Shown here: positions 31,412-44,961 of the stretch, piece after piece
Position numbering within the stretch: the stretch's first letter is position 1
Layout: each line of letters starts with the position of its first letter
From: Verrucomicrobiaceae bacterium
GTDB lineage: Bacteria > Verrucomicrobiota > Verrucomicrobiia > Verrucomicrobiales > Verrucomicrobiaceae
Assembly: GCA_019694165.1 (NCBI GenBank)
Contig: JAIBCL010000003.1
Location: 62,001-126,000 of the forward strand
DNA: 64,000 nucleotides
Direction of reading: 5' to 3'
Notes under the pieces: model-generated
Database searches by the model: none
What the model was told of the DNA's origin: nothing
What the model saw: only the letters and a program-made list of their open reading frames with translations
Made by a program: the position numbers and the translations under genes

Positions 31412-33429
31412 TGGAAGTTCGAGAAGGGATTGACCGCTGTGGCGGCGGTGGTGAGCGGCGCGACGTCGTTGCCAGCGGAGCCGTTGATCGCGGTGGTGTT
31501 GGTGCTGATCTTGTTGCGCGTGACGGTGGTGCCGGTGCCGACGAGTTCGATGCCCACATCGTTCTGCGTCGTGGAGTTGCCGTCGATGGTGGCCGGGCCG
31601 GCTTCGCAACGAATGCCTGCCGATGTGGCTGCGATGTTGATCCCCGACTTGCACACCACGTTTTGCAAAGCCGAGCAGCGCTCGCGGATGACGATGCCAT
31701 TGCCATCGCAATCGCCCACGACGCAGTTCTTCACCAGCGAGTTTGCACCAGCGACGATGCCATTGCCATCGTAGGTCACGCTGCGTTTGCAGCCATTGAC
31801 CGTGCAGTTCGTCACGGTGCTGCTCTCTCCGACTTCGAGTCCGGTGTAGGAGTGGCCGCTGGGATTGGTGAACGTGCAATCCTTCACCACCGATCCCTTG
31901 CCGTAGGTCATGCCTACGTTGGTGAATTCGCAGCCGACGGTAATAGATCCATCGCTGAGATTGCCGGGCGGACAAGGATTGGCGCTGTTGTTGTTGCGTA
32001 TCGTGCAGCCATTGAGTCCCGCTTCGACGCTCACATGGATGCCCTTCTGCGAGAGCAGGATGGTGCTCATGTCCACGCGCAAGTTTCCGCCCGCGCCGAT
32101 GTCAAAGGGGCCATTGTCCGCGGTGCTGGTGTTGCCATTGATGTGGCAGCCTTTCACGATCACCGGGCCGCTCGATTTGATTACCGTGCAGCCACCGATG
32201 AGATCATACTTGCAGCCGTCGGATGTGAAGGTGCCCTGCGGACATTCGTTGCAGGTGAGGCCGGTGTTCTTGTCGAAAATCGTGCCCACGACATTCGCGC
32301 CGGTCAGTGCTTTGACGCAAACGCCGCTGTTGCTGACGAATCGTCCGCCCCGCACATTCGCGTCACCCTGGGGACATTCGTTGCAGGCAGGGCCAGTGTT
32401 GTGATCGAAGTCCACATCGGTGATCCTCACGCCGGTCAATCCTTTCACGCAGACGCCGCCGTTCGTGTAGAAGCCGCCGCCTCGCACACTCATGCTGCCT
32501 TCTTCGCATTCGGTGCAGACAGGCGCGCTGTTGCTGCGAAAGCAATTGTCTGCCAGATCGACGAGGCTCTTCGCGGTGATGCACTTGCCGCTGTTGCCCT
32601 CATAAGTGGAGTCGCTCACCGTTGCGCTGCCTTGCGGGCATTTGACGCAATCGCCGACGTTTAGCCGGAACGTGCAACCCGTGATGACCGCGTTGCCTAG
32701 CGGGCAACTCATGCACTCGCCGAGGTTCGATTCGTATTTGGAGCTGTCCGACGTGAAGGTTCCATCCTGGCATTCGTTGCAGGCCAGCGCACCGCCGGTG
32801 AAAAGGCAGCCCTTGAGCGTGAGATTGTGCGTGGCCGTCACGCCTTTGCCTTGCGCGCCATAGACACGGATCTCCGTGCCGATCAAATTCGCGCCGCCCT
32901 GGATCACGGTGCCGCCGGCGTTCTTCGAGAGAATCTTCGAGAACACGCTCTCGTCACCGCACACGATGCAGCGTCCGCCTTGATTGAAGAACTCCATCTC
33001 GGACGCGATCACGCGACAGGCCGGAGCGCGCACGCCGTCGCCGCTGAAGCCGGAGATCACGCCATTGCGGAGTGCCACGGTGCCGCCGCTCATCGCGGAG
33101 CAGTCGATGCCGTGACCGGTGCCGCTTTGCCCCGCGAGCGTCCGACCACCGAGATCAATGACCACCTTCTTCACGCCCGCGCTGATCGTGATGCCATTCG
33201 CGCCGCTGCCGGAGACCGTGATGTCGCCATCGAAGTAGTAGGCGCCGTCGCTGTTGATCGTGGCGGGCAGCGTGGGAATGCGCGTGCGCTTCTCAAAGCA
33301 ATCGTAGATCTCCTGCAACGACTTCATCGTCGGCCCCGGTGCTCCAGGTGGCGGCTGAAGATCACCGGCGGCGCGCGCGGATGAGATGGCGATGAGGAAG
33401 ATGGCGGCGATAAGCGAGGATGTTTTCAT
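31408..33429 (-). CDS. Secreted cysteine-rich right-handed beta-helix protein
   Basis: The 673-residue protein has a signal peptide ending about SARAAG. The body is a right-handed parallel beta-helix of the pectate-lyase type, but with no recognisable catalytic residues. From residue 217 the rungs follow an exact 22-residue period, with a cysteine at 217, 239, 261, 283, 305, 327, 349, 371 and 393. At six of these nine positions it begins a C-x-x-C motif (CNEC, CMSC, CVKC, CTEC), usually followed by P-x-G. A further CIVC lies at 154-157. It is coupled by ATGA to the GANIGWI protein and divergent from the ECF sigma-kinase operon. Function is unknown; an adhesive, structural or metal-binding surface role is possible. 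Confidence 0.82.
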   Translation of the reverse strand: MKTSSLIAAIFLIAISSARAAGDLQPPPGAPGPTMKSLQEIYDCFEKRTRIPTLPATINSDGAYYFDGDITVSGSGANGITISAGVKKVVIDLGGRTLAGQSGTGHGIDCSAMSGGTVALRNGVISGFSGDGVRAPACRVIASEMEFFNQGGRCIVCGDESVFSKILSKNAGGTVIQGGANLIGTEIRVYGAQGKGVTATHNLTLKGCLFTGGALACNECQDGTFTSDSSKYESNLGECMSCPLGNAVITGCTFRLNVGDCVKCPQGSATVSDSTYEGNSGKCITAKSLVDLADNCFRSNSAPVCTECEEGSMSVRGGGFYTNGGVCVKGLTGVRITDVDFDHNTGPACNECPQGDANVRGGRFVSNSGVCVKALTGANVVGTIFDKNTGLTCNECPQGTFTSDGCKYDLIGGCTVIKSSGPVIVKGCHINGNTSTADNGPFDIGAGGNLRVDMSTILLSQKGIHVSVEAGLNGCTIRNNNSANPCPPGNLSDGSITVGCEFTNVGMTYGKGSVVKDCTFTNPSGHSYTGLEVGESSTVTNCTVNGCKRSVTYDGNGIVAGANSLVKNCVVGDCDGNGIVIRERCSALQNVVCKSGINIAATSAGIRCEAGPATIDGNSTTQNDVGIELVGTGTTVTRNKISTNTTAINGSAGNDVAPLTTAATAVNPFSNFQ

Positions 33430-33490
33430 GATGCACTGGGGTTCTCATGGCCGCCATTCGCGGACGCTTTCGCGGTCTTATCCAGAAAGT

Positions 33491-33506
33491 TGGAAAATGT
33501 TTTCCA
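33491..33506. promoter_or_regulatory. Perfect 16-bp palindrome, candidate operator
   Basis: TGGAAAA (33491-33497) and TTTTCCA (33500-33506) are exact inverted copies with a 2-nt centre, in the 119-nt space between the divergent beta-helix gene and the ECF sigma factor gene. It is AT-rich against a GC-rich background. It could bind a dimeric regulator controlling both directions. Confidence 0.5.
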
Positions 33507-33548
33507 CTTCATTGATAAAGCTCCGCCACGCTCCACGAATGGCGTTCC

Positions 33549-34169
33549 GTGACCGAAACCGACCGTCCACCAGAGCCGTCGCCCGACACTGTCGAAACCC
33601 GACGCAGTCTCCTCACGCGCCTGCGTGACTGGGGCGACGCGCCGGGCTGGCGTGAATTCTTCGACACCTACTGGCAGCTCATCTACTCGGTGGCGCGACG
33701 CTCGGGGATGAAGGACGCGGATGCGCAGGATCTCGTGCAAGAAGTGATGGTGTCCGTGGCGCGTGAGATGCCGGACTTCCACTACGATCCTGCGCGTGGC
33801 CGATTCAAGTCGTGGCTGCTGCGCATCGTGCATCGTCGAATTGCGGATCACTGGCGCACCGGCGTCGCCGCGCGCACGCGCACGGTGTCGATGGAGGATG
33901 AGGCGGTGCCCGAGCCGTTGGATGAGGCGGACTTTGAGAAAGTGTGGTTGCACGAGTGGGAGCAGCACATGCTGCAGCTCGCGCTGCGCCGCGTGAAGTC
34001 GCGCGTGAGCGTGCAGCAGTTCATGATTTTCGAGATGGCAGAACTTCGGCGGCTGCCTATGAGCGAGATCAAACGCGGCCTCGGCGTGAGCACCACGCAG
34101 GTCTATCTCGCGCGACATCGCGTGCGGAAGATGGTGCGTGCGGAATTGCGGCAGCTCGGCGAATCATGA
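33549..34169 (+). CDS. ECF-family RNA polymerase sigma factor
   Basis: A 206-residue protein from a GTG start at 33549. Region 2 is clear: DAQDLVQEVMVSVAREM, then the promoter-melting segment FHYDPARGRFKSWLLRIVHRRI. Region 4 near the C-terminus has a helix-turn-helix (MSEIKRGLGVSTTQVYLARHRV). No anti-sigma factor gene is adjacent; instead the stop overlaps the kinase start by 4 nt (ATGA). ECF factors encoded with Ser/Thr kinases are a known PVC arrangement, and phosphorylation is the proposed control. Likely targets include its own operon and the divergent surface-protein pair. Confidence 0.9.
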   Translation: MTETDRPPEPSPDTVETRRSLLTRLRDWGDAPGWREFFDTYWQLIYSVARRSGMKDADAQDLVQEVMVSVAREMPDFHYDPARGRFKSWLLRIVHRRIADHWRTGVAARTRTVSMEDEAVPEPLDEADFEKVWLHEWEQHMLQLALRRVKSRVSVQQFMIFEMAELRRLPMSEIKRGLGVSTTQVYLARHRVRKMVRAELRQLGES

Positions 34170-36310
34170 CGCGCGGCAGCACCGGCTTGCACACGGACGA
34201 CGCGCACGTCACACTCGATCACGCGATGCCCGAGCCTGCCCACATCACGGTCCCCGACCACGAACTCATCCGTCTCATCGGACGAGGCAGCTACGGTGAA
34301 GTGTGGCTCGCTCGAAATATCACGGGCAAAGGTCGCGCGGTGAAAATCGTGCGCCGTGATGCGCTCGGAGATGCACGGCCCTACGAGCGCGAGTTCGCCG
34401 CCATCCAGCGCTACGAGCCCGTGAGCACGCGCGCCGACGGACTCGTCAACGTGCTGCACATCGGCCGCGCGCCGGACAACCGTTGCTTCTACTACGTGAT
34501 GGAGCTGGCCGATGCCGTGCGCACCGAAGGCGAGGCTCCCACTGGCTCGACGCTCGATGACACCGCCATCGCCAGCTATCGTCCGCGCACGCTGCGCGAT
34601 GAACTGCAACTGCACGGCAGGCTCTCGCTCGACAGTTGCGTGATGCTCGCGCGCGAACTCGCAGGTGCGCTCCGTGCGCTGCACAGCGCCGGACTTGTGC
34701 ATCGCGACATCAAGCCCTCGAACATCATCTTCATCCGAGGCGCACCGAAGCTGGCCGACATCGGACTTGTCGGCGAACTCGGCGAGACGCGCAGCTTCGT
34801 CGGCACCGAGGGCTACATCCCGCCCGAAGGCCCAGGCGGCACGCAGGCCGATCTCTTCAGCCTCGCGATGGTGCTCTACGAAGCGATAACCGGCCTCGAA
34901 GTGAACCGCTTTCCCGAAGTGCCGCGCGAGTGGCTGAAGCGCGGCGCTCGCGAGATGTCGTTCTTCAAAATCATCGCGCGCGCTGGCGAGTTCGATGTCA
35001 CGCGCCGCTACCAAAGCGCCGACGAACTGCTGCGCGATGTGGCCACCTTTGCCTCCGGTGGCGAACCCGCGAGCGCTCGCACTTCGTTGTCATGGAAAGC
35101 CGCTGCTGCCGTCGTGCTCATCGCAGCCGGTGCGTGGGCCGCGTGGCAGAAACACGAGCGCGGCATGACCATGTCCGGCTCCGTGGTGCCCGCGAATGAC
35201 TGGCGGAATGCCGAGCGCCTGTTGCACGAAGGCCGTCTCGATGAACTGCGTCCGTTGATTGATCGCATTGCCTCCATGTCAGGTGGCAAAGAGAACGCAC
35301 GCGATGTTGCGGTGCGCTTGCTCGCGGACATGAGCATCAACGGCGAACCTGTGCGGCGACTCATCGCATCGCCACCCGCCGTGCGCACGCAAGTCGCGGC
35401 ACAAACACAAACCGTCGCCGTTAGCAATGAAATCGGCGTGCTCGCACTCGGTTCGCCATCGGGACTCGAACTTCTCAACATCGCAGACGGTTCATCGATC
35501 AGTCGCCTCTCGAACGCCTCCACGCTCATGGCTGCGTTTTCACCGGAGGGCAAAACGCTGTTTTCCTGCTCGCCACTCGTCGAAGAAACCGCCGCTGGCC
35601 TTCACTGCTGGACGCTGATGCGCGATCCCACCGGCGCACTCGATCCACGCGACGACGGCATCCTTGGCCGACCCGTGTCCACGCGACATCTCTCGATCAG
35701 CCGGAAGACCGGCCTCCTCGCAGTGGTCTCCGGCACGCAGTCGAACGTGATCATTTTCGGCCCGACGCGCACACCGCGCGTGCTGACCGCGAGTGCGTTA
35801 TCGCAACACGTCGCGATCAGCGATGACGGAAGCCTCACCGCCGCCTCGAACCCGCGCGACAAGATGGTCCGCGTCTGGCACACCGACGATGGCTCGCCCG
35901 ATGTGGAACTGCCGGTCGGCAACTGCACCGAACTGGTCTTTGCCTCGCCCATGAAACTTCTCGTCATCGGCACCAAGGAAACCATCACCGCTTACAATTC
36001 TGGCTCGTGGACCGTGAAGTGGAAGAAGCCGCGCGACTCCGACATGCCGCGCCAGTCATCCTGGATGATCGTCAACGCCGACGGCGACAGTCTGCTCACT
36101 CCGTTTGGCACCACTGACGCTGCGCTCCTGCGAGTGAGCGATGGTGAACTCCTCATGCGATTCAGCCACCCCCAAGGCTGGTCCCCCACCGCCGCCGACT
36201 TCGCCAAGACCGGCCGCTGGCTTGCCATCGCGTATGGCCGCGAGCCGGTTCACTTGTGGAATGTCGATGTGCTGCGGGAGCGATTGCGGCAACTGGACAT
36301 CGACTGGTGA
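34166..36310 (+). CDS. Membrane Ser/Thr protein kinase with C-terminal beta-propeller
   Basis: The 714-residue protein has a cytoplasmic kinase domain at about 30-300, with glycine loop GRGSYGEV (39-46), Lys in VKIVRR (about K60), catalytic HRD (179-181) with DIKPSN, and D198-I-G200 where most kinases have DFG. The activation segment reads VGTEGYIPPEG. One membrane span lies at about 311-327. The rest (about 350-714) is probably extracytoplasmic and shows WD40-like features (KMVRVWHTDDGS, EPVHLWNVD). The start at 34166 is set by the ATGA overlap with the sigma factor gene. It likely senses a signal outside the membrane and controls the ECF sigma factor. Confidence 0.88.
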   Translation: MTRGSTGLHTDDAHVTLDHAMPEPAHITVPDHELIRLIGRGSYGEVWLARNITGKGRAVKIVRRDALGDARPYEREFAAIQRYEPVSTRADGLVNVLHIGRAPDNRCFYYVMELADAVRTEGEAPTGSTLDDTAIASYRPRTLRDELQLHGRLSLDSCVMLARELAGALRALHSAGLVHRDIKPSNIIFIRGAPKLADIGLVGELGETRSFVGTEGYIPPEGPGGTQADLFSLAMVLYEAITGLEVNRFPEVPREWLKRGAREMSFFKIIARAGEFDVTRRYQSADELLRDVATFASGGEPASARTSLSWKAAAAVVLIAAGAWAAWQKHERGMTMSGSVVPANDWRNAERLLHEGRLDELRPLIDRIASMSGGKENARDVAVRLLADMSINGEPVRRLIASPPAVRTQVAAQTQTVAVSNEIGVLALGSPSGLELLNIADGSSISRLSNASTLMAAFSPEGKTLFSCSPLVEETAAGLHCWTLMRDPTGALDPRDDGILGRPVSTRHLSISRKTGLLAVVSGTQSNVIIFGPTRTPRVLTASALSQHVAISDDGSLTAASNPRDKMVRVWHTDDGSPDVELPVGNCTELVFASPMKLLVIGTKETITAYNSGSWTVKWKKPRDSDMPRQSSWMIVNADGDSLLTPFGTTDAALLRVSDGELLMRFSHPQGWSPTAADFAKTGRWLAIAYGREPVHLWNVDVLRERLRQLDIDW

Positions 36311-36526
36311 TGACCACCGCGAAACATTCAACGCTCTCAGTTTCTATCCGACGGCCAACCTGAGTTCGCCCGAGGTCAACGCCCGTAGGTGCCGCCCGTG
36401 TCTGGCTCAATCGCCGACATGGCGAGGGCACTGTTCTTTTTCAGCGAGGAGCCTGCCCGGGTGAGGGATGCAGGGTTTGCTGCGTACTCTTCCTGAACCA
36501 ATTCCAAATCCAGCCGCCTCAGTCTC

Positions 36527-37732
36527 ATGCAATCCCAACGCTCATTCCCCGCCTCGCGTCGTCACTTCCTCAAAACAGCCGGCGCACTCTCCGCCGGCAC
36601 CGCCATCACACCCAGGCTTTCTCTGCGAGCGGCGCCGGGTTCGAAGATCATCGATACGAAGGTAATTTCTCAGCAGCCTGTGTATTACCACGGCTGGCCC
36701 ACGGTCGCCCGGCGCGCGAACGGCGAGCTGTGGGTGACGTGCTCGGGCGGACGCGAATCACATGTGTGCCCGTTCGGACAAGTCGTCGCCCTGACCTCGC
36801 GCGATGACGGCTCCACATGGTCGTGGCCGCGAGTGCTTCTCGACAGCGCCATCGACGACCGGGATTCCGGCGTGCTCGAGACTTCCAAGGGCACTCTCCT
36901 CGTCACCACGTTTACCTCGCTCGCCTACGAGGACTCTTTGAAGAAGGCCGCTGCGGTGGCGGAACACACTGACAAGGGCTGGGTGACGAAAAGCATGCCA
37001 CCCGCTCAGTTCGCACGCTGGACCGCCGCAAATGCGCGACTCAGTGATGACGAACGCAAGGCTGAACTCGGCCAATGGCTCATCCGCTCCACCGACGGCG
37101 GCAAAACGTGGTCCACTCGCCTGCCCACCATCGTGAACAGCCCGCACGGTCCGATTCAACTCAAGGACGGCCGGCTGCTTTACGCGGGCAAGCAGCTGTG
37201 GACCGAGGACAAAAAGGTGGGCGTCTGCGAGTCGAAAGACGACGGCCTGACGTGGCGATGGCTGGCCGAAATACCCACGCGCAAGGGCGATGACGCCGTG
37301 AAGAGCTACCACGAACTTCACGCCGTCGAAGCCACCGACGGCACAGTGATCGCGCACATCCGCAATCACAACGCTGCCAACTCCGGCTGGACGCTGCAAA
37401 CAGAGTCCACCGACGGCGGAAAGTCATGGAGCGAGCCGCATCCCGTAAGTTTTGGTCTGCCGTCGCACCTGCTCAGGCTGCGCGATGGACGCCTGCTCAT
37501 GAGCTATGGCCACCGCCGCCCGCCCTTCGGAAATCAGGCGCGTCTCAGCACTGACAACGGCAGGACCTGGAGCGACGCGATCATGGTCAGTGACGACGGC
37601 AAGGGCGGCGACCTCGGTTACCCGAGCACGGTCGAGCTGGGCGATGGCAGTCTGCTCACGGTCTGGTACGAGAGCATGAAGGAGCCGGCTCTCGCCGTGC
37701 TGCGCCAGGCGCGATGGAAGCTGGACGCTTGA
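36527..37732 (+). CDS. Tat-exported sialidase-like (BNR/Asp-box) protein
   Basis: A 401-residue protein with a twin-arginine signal, SRRHFLKTAGALSAG at residues 10-24. Five Asp boxes (S-x-D-x-G-x-[TS]-W) are visible, e.g. SRDDGSTWSW, STDGGKTWST and STDNGRTWSD, giving the six-bladed propeller of the sialidase superfamily. The Arg triad typical of true sialidases cannot be assigned with confidence. Many such proteins in Verrucomicrobia act on other glycans. It stands alone, with 216 nt upstream that show no clear promoter and a hairpin 24 nt after its stop. Confidence 0.8.
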   Translation: MQSQRSFPASRRHFLKTAGALSAGTAITPRLSLRAAPGSKIIDTKVISQQPVYYHGWPTVARRANGELWVTCSGGRESHVCPFGQVVALTSRDDGSTWSWPRVLLDSAIDDRDSGVLETSKGTLLVTTFTSLAYEDSLKKAAAVAEHTDKGWVTKSMPPAQFARWTAANARLSDDERKAELGQWLIRSTDGGKTWSTRLPTIVNSPHGPIQLKDGRLLYAGKQLWTEDKKVGVCESKDDGLTWRWLAEIPTRKGDDAVKSYHELHAVEATDGTVIAHIRNHNAANSGWTLQTESTDGGKSWSEPHPVSFGLPSHLLRLRDGRLLMSYGHRRPPFGNQARLSTDNGRTWSDAIMVSDDGKGGDLGYPSTVELGDGSLLTVWYESMKEPALAVLRQARWKLDA

Positions 37733-37755
37733 TATCCCGCATGAGGGCGTTCGCT

Positions 37756-37775
37756 TGAGGCTCTAATTCGCCTCA
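37756..37775 (+). terminator. Hairpin downstream of the sialidase-like gene
   Basis: TGAGGC (37756-37761) pairs with GCCTCA (37770-37775) around an 8-nt AT-rich loop, 24 nt after the stop. The sequence after it (CTTGTCATATTCG) is only moderately T-rich, so intrinsic termination is possible but not strong. Confidence 0.4.
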
Positions 37776-37859
37776 CTTGTCATATTCGACTCAAAGTTTG
37801 CTGCAATCCTCTCCGCGACGCAGAAACGGGCGCGATGCCTTCGTTCTCCGTCGCCAGCC

Positions 37860-40952
<3,093 letters not shown>

Positions 40953-40961
40953 TTGACCGCC

Positions 40962-42374
<1,413 letters not shown>

Positions 42375-42437
42375 GCGGTCCCCGGGATCAGTGCGGCCTA
42401 CGCTTCGAGGGTCGCCGGCATCCGGCAGCGGTCGGCA

Positions 42438-43508
42438 TCATGCCGGCGGATCGCCCTCCATCCGGGTACGCGCACGGATTTCGGCGATGGCCCACCGGGC
42501 GTGCTCGGCGATGAGCGGATGAGTGTCCGCTGCGGCGGCTTCGAGCGCGGCGATGTGCTCCCGGCCACCGGTGTTGCCGAGGACGACGCACACGTTGCGC
42601 AGAAAGGCAGGGCGCTTGATGCGCTTGATGGGCGAGCGGACGAAGAGAGAGCGGAATCCATCGTCATCGAGCGCGAGAAAGTCCGTCAGGCTCATCGCAA
42701 ACACGGACTCGCGCGCCTGGAAGGCAGCTTCGCGCGAGGTTTGCGCGAAGCGATTCCAGGGGCAGGCTTCGAGGCAGGCGTCGCAGCCGTAGAGGCGGTC
42801 GCCGATGGCGCGGCGGAACTCGGGCGGGATCGGCCCCTTGTTCTCGATGGTCAGGTAGGAAACGCAGCGGCGCGCATCGAGGCGATGCGGTGCGGTGATG
42901 GCGTGAGTGGGGCAGGCATCCATGCAGCGCGTGCAGCGCCCGCACAGATTGCGTGCGGGGGCATCGGGCGGCAGCTCGAGCGTCGTGATGATCTCGGCCA
43001 GGAAGAACCAGGTGCCGAGCGTGCGGCTGAGCTGCATGGTGCTCCGACCATTCCAGCCGAGGCCGGCCTCAGTGGCGAAGTCGCGCTCGAGCACGGGGCC
43101 GGTATCGACGTAGCAGCGTTGCGTGCCTCCGGCGGACTCCAGCAGGACGCGCAGCTCGCGCAGCTTTTCCTCGACGAGATCGTGGTAGTCGTCATTCCAC
43201 GCGTAGCGCGCGATGCTGAAGGGCGGGCGGGGAGCGCCCGCCGGCGGCGCGCCCTGCCAGTAGTTCAGCGCCAGCACGATCACGCTCTGTGCTCCGGGTA
43301 CGACGAGCCGCGGATCGGAGCGGCGCGCGGGATCGCGCGCCATCCACTCCATGCCGCCGTGCCAGCCTTCCCCGATCCACTGCTCGAAGACCTCGCGATG
43401 AGCGGCAGGCAGCGCCGCGGCGACCCGGCAGTCCGCAAAGCCGAGCGAGCGGGCGAGCGCGGCGATCCGTTCTTTGAGCGACTGCGGACTCGTCGAAGAA
43501 GTGTTCAC
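42438..43508 (-). CDS. queG: Epoxyqueuosine reductase
   Basis: The 356-residue protein starts at a GTG at 43508. It has the QueG layout: an N-terminal cobalamin-binding/reductase domain with the catalytic D135 in YVDTGPVLER and GLGWNGR, then two [4Fe-4S] clusters built from C189, C192, C195 and C199 with C215, C242, C245 and C249 (CGRCTRCMDACP and CDACLEACP), and a C-terminal HEAT-like repeat (about 310-345). It converts epoxyqueuosine to queuosine in tRNA. It follows the SDR-shikimate kinase gene by 22 nt on the same strand. Homologues can be confused with reductive dehalogenases, but the motifs here favour QueG clearly. Confidence 0.95.
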   Translation of the reverse strand: MNTSSTSPQSLKERIAALARSLGFADCRVAAALPAAHREVFEQWIGEGWHGGMEWMARDPARRSDPRLVVPGAQSVIVLALNYWQGAPPAGAPRPPFSIARYAWNDDYHDLVEEKLRELRVLLESAGGTQRCYVDTGPVLERDFATEAGLGWNGRSTMQLSRTLGTWFFLAEIITTLELPPDAPARNLCGRCTRCMDACPTHAITAPHRLDARRCVSYLTIENKGPIPPEFRRAIGDRLYGCDACLEACPWNRFAQTSREAAFQARESVFAMSLTDFLALDDDGFRSLFVRSPIKRIKRPAFLRNVCVVLGNTGGREHIAALEAAAADTHPLIAEHARWAIAEIRARTRMEGDPPA

Positions 43509-43530
43509 GATGGAAAGGCCCCGCGCTTCT

Positions 43531-44958
43531 TCAGTCCTGGCCGCCGAGATGCACGCGCACGGACTCGGCCAGGCCGTAGGCCGTCTCGTCCTGTGACAGC
43601 TCATCGGTGGCGATTCGCAGATCGGCGAGCTTTCGATACGCTGGCTGCCGCGCATCGTGCAGCTTTTGCAGCTTCGCCTTCGGATCGTCGTCCTTCAGCA
43701 GCGGGCGGTCGTGACCTCCGGCGGTGCGGCGGTGGAGCGTGGCGATGCTCGCATCCAGCCACACGATAAAACCGAGGCGGCGCAGCAACGGATGATTCCG
43801 CTCCTGGGTGACGATGCCGCCGCCGGTGGCGATGACGCAATGCTCGCAGTCCATGAGGCTGCGGAGCGCGGCGGACTCGCGCAGGCGGAAGGCGGCCTCG
43901 CCTTCGCGCTCAAATATCTTCGGGATGGAGCAGCGCGCCGACTGGGTGATGAGCTGGTCGGTGTCGATGAAACGAAATCCCAGCTTGGCCGCCACCATGC
44001 GGCCGACGGTGGACTTGCCGGAGCCCATCAAGCCGATCAGCACCACGTTCTTCCGCCGCATTACGGCATCCGGCGCCTCGGCCTCGATCTGCGCGAGAAT
44101 CGAGGCCACGAGATCGGGATCGCCGTCCAGGGCATCGAGGCAACAGGCAAAATGCGGCTGCCATCCGGCGGCGCGCAGCTTCGCATTGGAGACGCGCTTG
44201 TTTGTCCAGCCGCGTTTGCGTTCGGGATTTGGCGGCACGGCAGGCGGCACGGGTACGCCGAAACGCGCGGCCAGTTTTCCCAGGCACTCGCGCTGCGTCA
44301 TGGGCGTGTCATCCACCACGTTCCAGATGCCGCCGCCGCTCTGGTCGAGCAGATGCACGATGGCGGTGGCCGCATCGTCACGATGGATTTGGTTCAAGAT
44401 GCGGCCATGACCGTCACCGCCTTCGATGGACGCCCTGCCCTCGAGCAAGTGCCGCAGCACGAACCAGCGCCCCGGGCCGTAGATGCCGGCGAGCCGCGCG
44501 ACGATGCCGCCGCGTGCGAGCACCGTCGCCTCGGCCTCCCGCAGCACGCGTCCCGTTTCCTTGTCCGGCGCGGCATCGCTCGATTCATCGACTACGGAGC
44601 CGTCCGTCTGCGGATAGACGCTGGTGCTGCTGGTGAAGATGAGTTTTGCCGCCGGGAATGCAGCCGTCAGGTTCCGCACGCCTTCGTGGTAAACGAGCCG
44701 GTAGGCATCCGCACCACCGCGCCCCGAGCTGGCGCAATGAATCACCGCCGTGATCTCGCCGGGAGCGAACCTGGCGGCCTGCGAGTGCACCGATGCGGCG
44801 TCTCCAATGTCACAGGCATCCACGCGCCAGGCCGCCGCAGCAGCCAGACGCGCGGCGGACTCCGGCGAGTGCGTGATGCCGGCGACAGGCCGCCCCGCTT
44901 CATGCAACAAACCGGCGATACGTGCGCCCAGATAGCCACAGCCTGCAACGAGGATCAT
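43531..44958 (-). CDS. aroK: Atypical SDR (YeeZ-like) fused to shikimate kinase
   Basis: One 475-residue frame holds two proteins. Residues 1-290 are an atypical NAD(P)-binding SDR related to E. coli YeeZ (GCGYLGARIAG at 6-16, SSTSVYPQTDG near 110, RLAGIYGPGR) and lack a normal YxxxK. Residues 300-475 are a complete shikimate kinase: Walker A GLMGSGKST (309-317), FIDTD (330-334) for shikimate binding, ATGGGIV (377-383) and a lid Arg in HDRPLL. An internal ATG at residue 300 could also allow separate translation. The kinase makes shikimate-3-phosphate for chorismate and aromatic amino acids. It lies between an amidase (3 nt upstream) and queG. Confidence 0.9.
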   Translation of the reverse strand: MILVAGCGYLGARIAGLLHEAGRPVAGITHSPESAARLAAAAAWRVDACDIGDAASVHSQAARFAPGEITAVIHCASSGRGGADAYRLVYHEGVRNLTAAFPAAKLIFTSSTSVYPQTDGSVVDESSDAAPDKETGRVLREAEATVLARGGIVARLAGIYGPGRWFVLRHLLEGRASIEGGDGHGRILNQIHRDDAATAIVHLLDQSGGGIWNVVDDTPMTQRECLGKLAARFGVPVPPAVPPNPERKRGWTNKRVSNAKLRAAGWQPHFACCLDALDGDPDLVASILAQIEAEAPDAVMRRKNVVLIGLMGSGKSTVGRMVAAKLGFRFIDTDQLITQSARCSIPKIFEREGEAAFRLRESAALRSLMDCEHCVIATGGGIVTQERNHPLLRRLGFIVWLDASIATLHRRTAGGHDRPLLKDDDPKAKLQKLHDARQPAYRKLADLRIATDELSQDETAYGLAESVRVHLGGQD

Positions 44959-44961
44959 GGC

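Noticed and set aside
42433..42445. Hairpin CGGCAT-C-ATGCCG at the queG stop
   Set aside because: The centre is a single base and the true stem would be only 4 bp, partly inside the gene.
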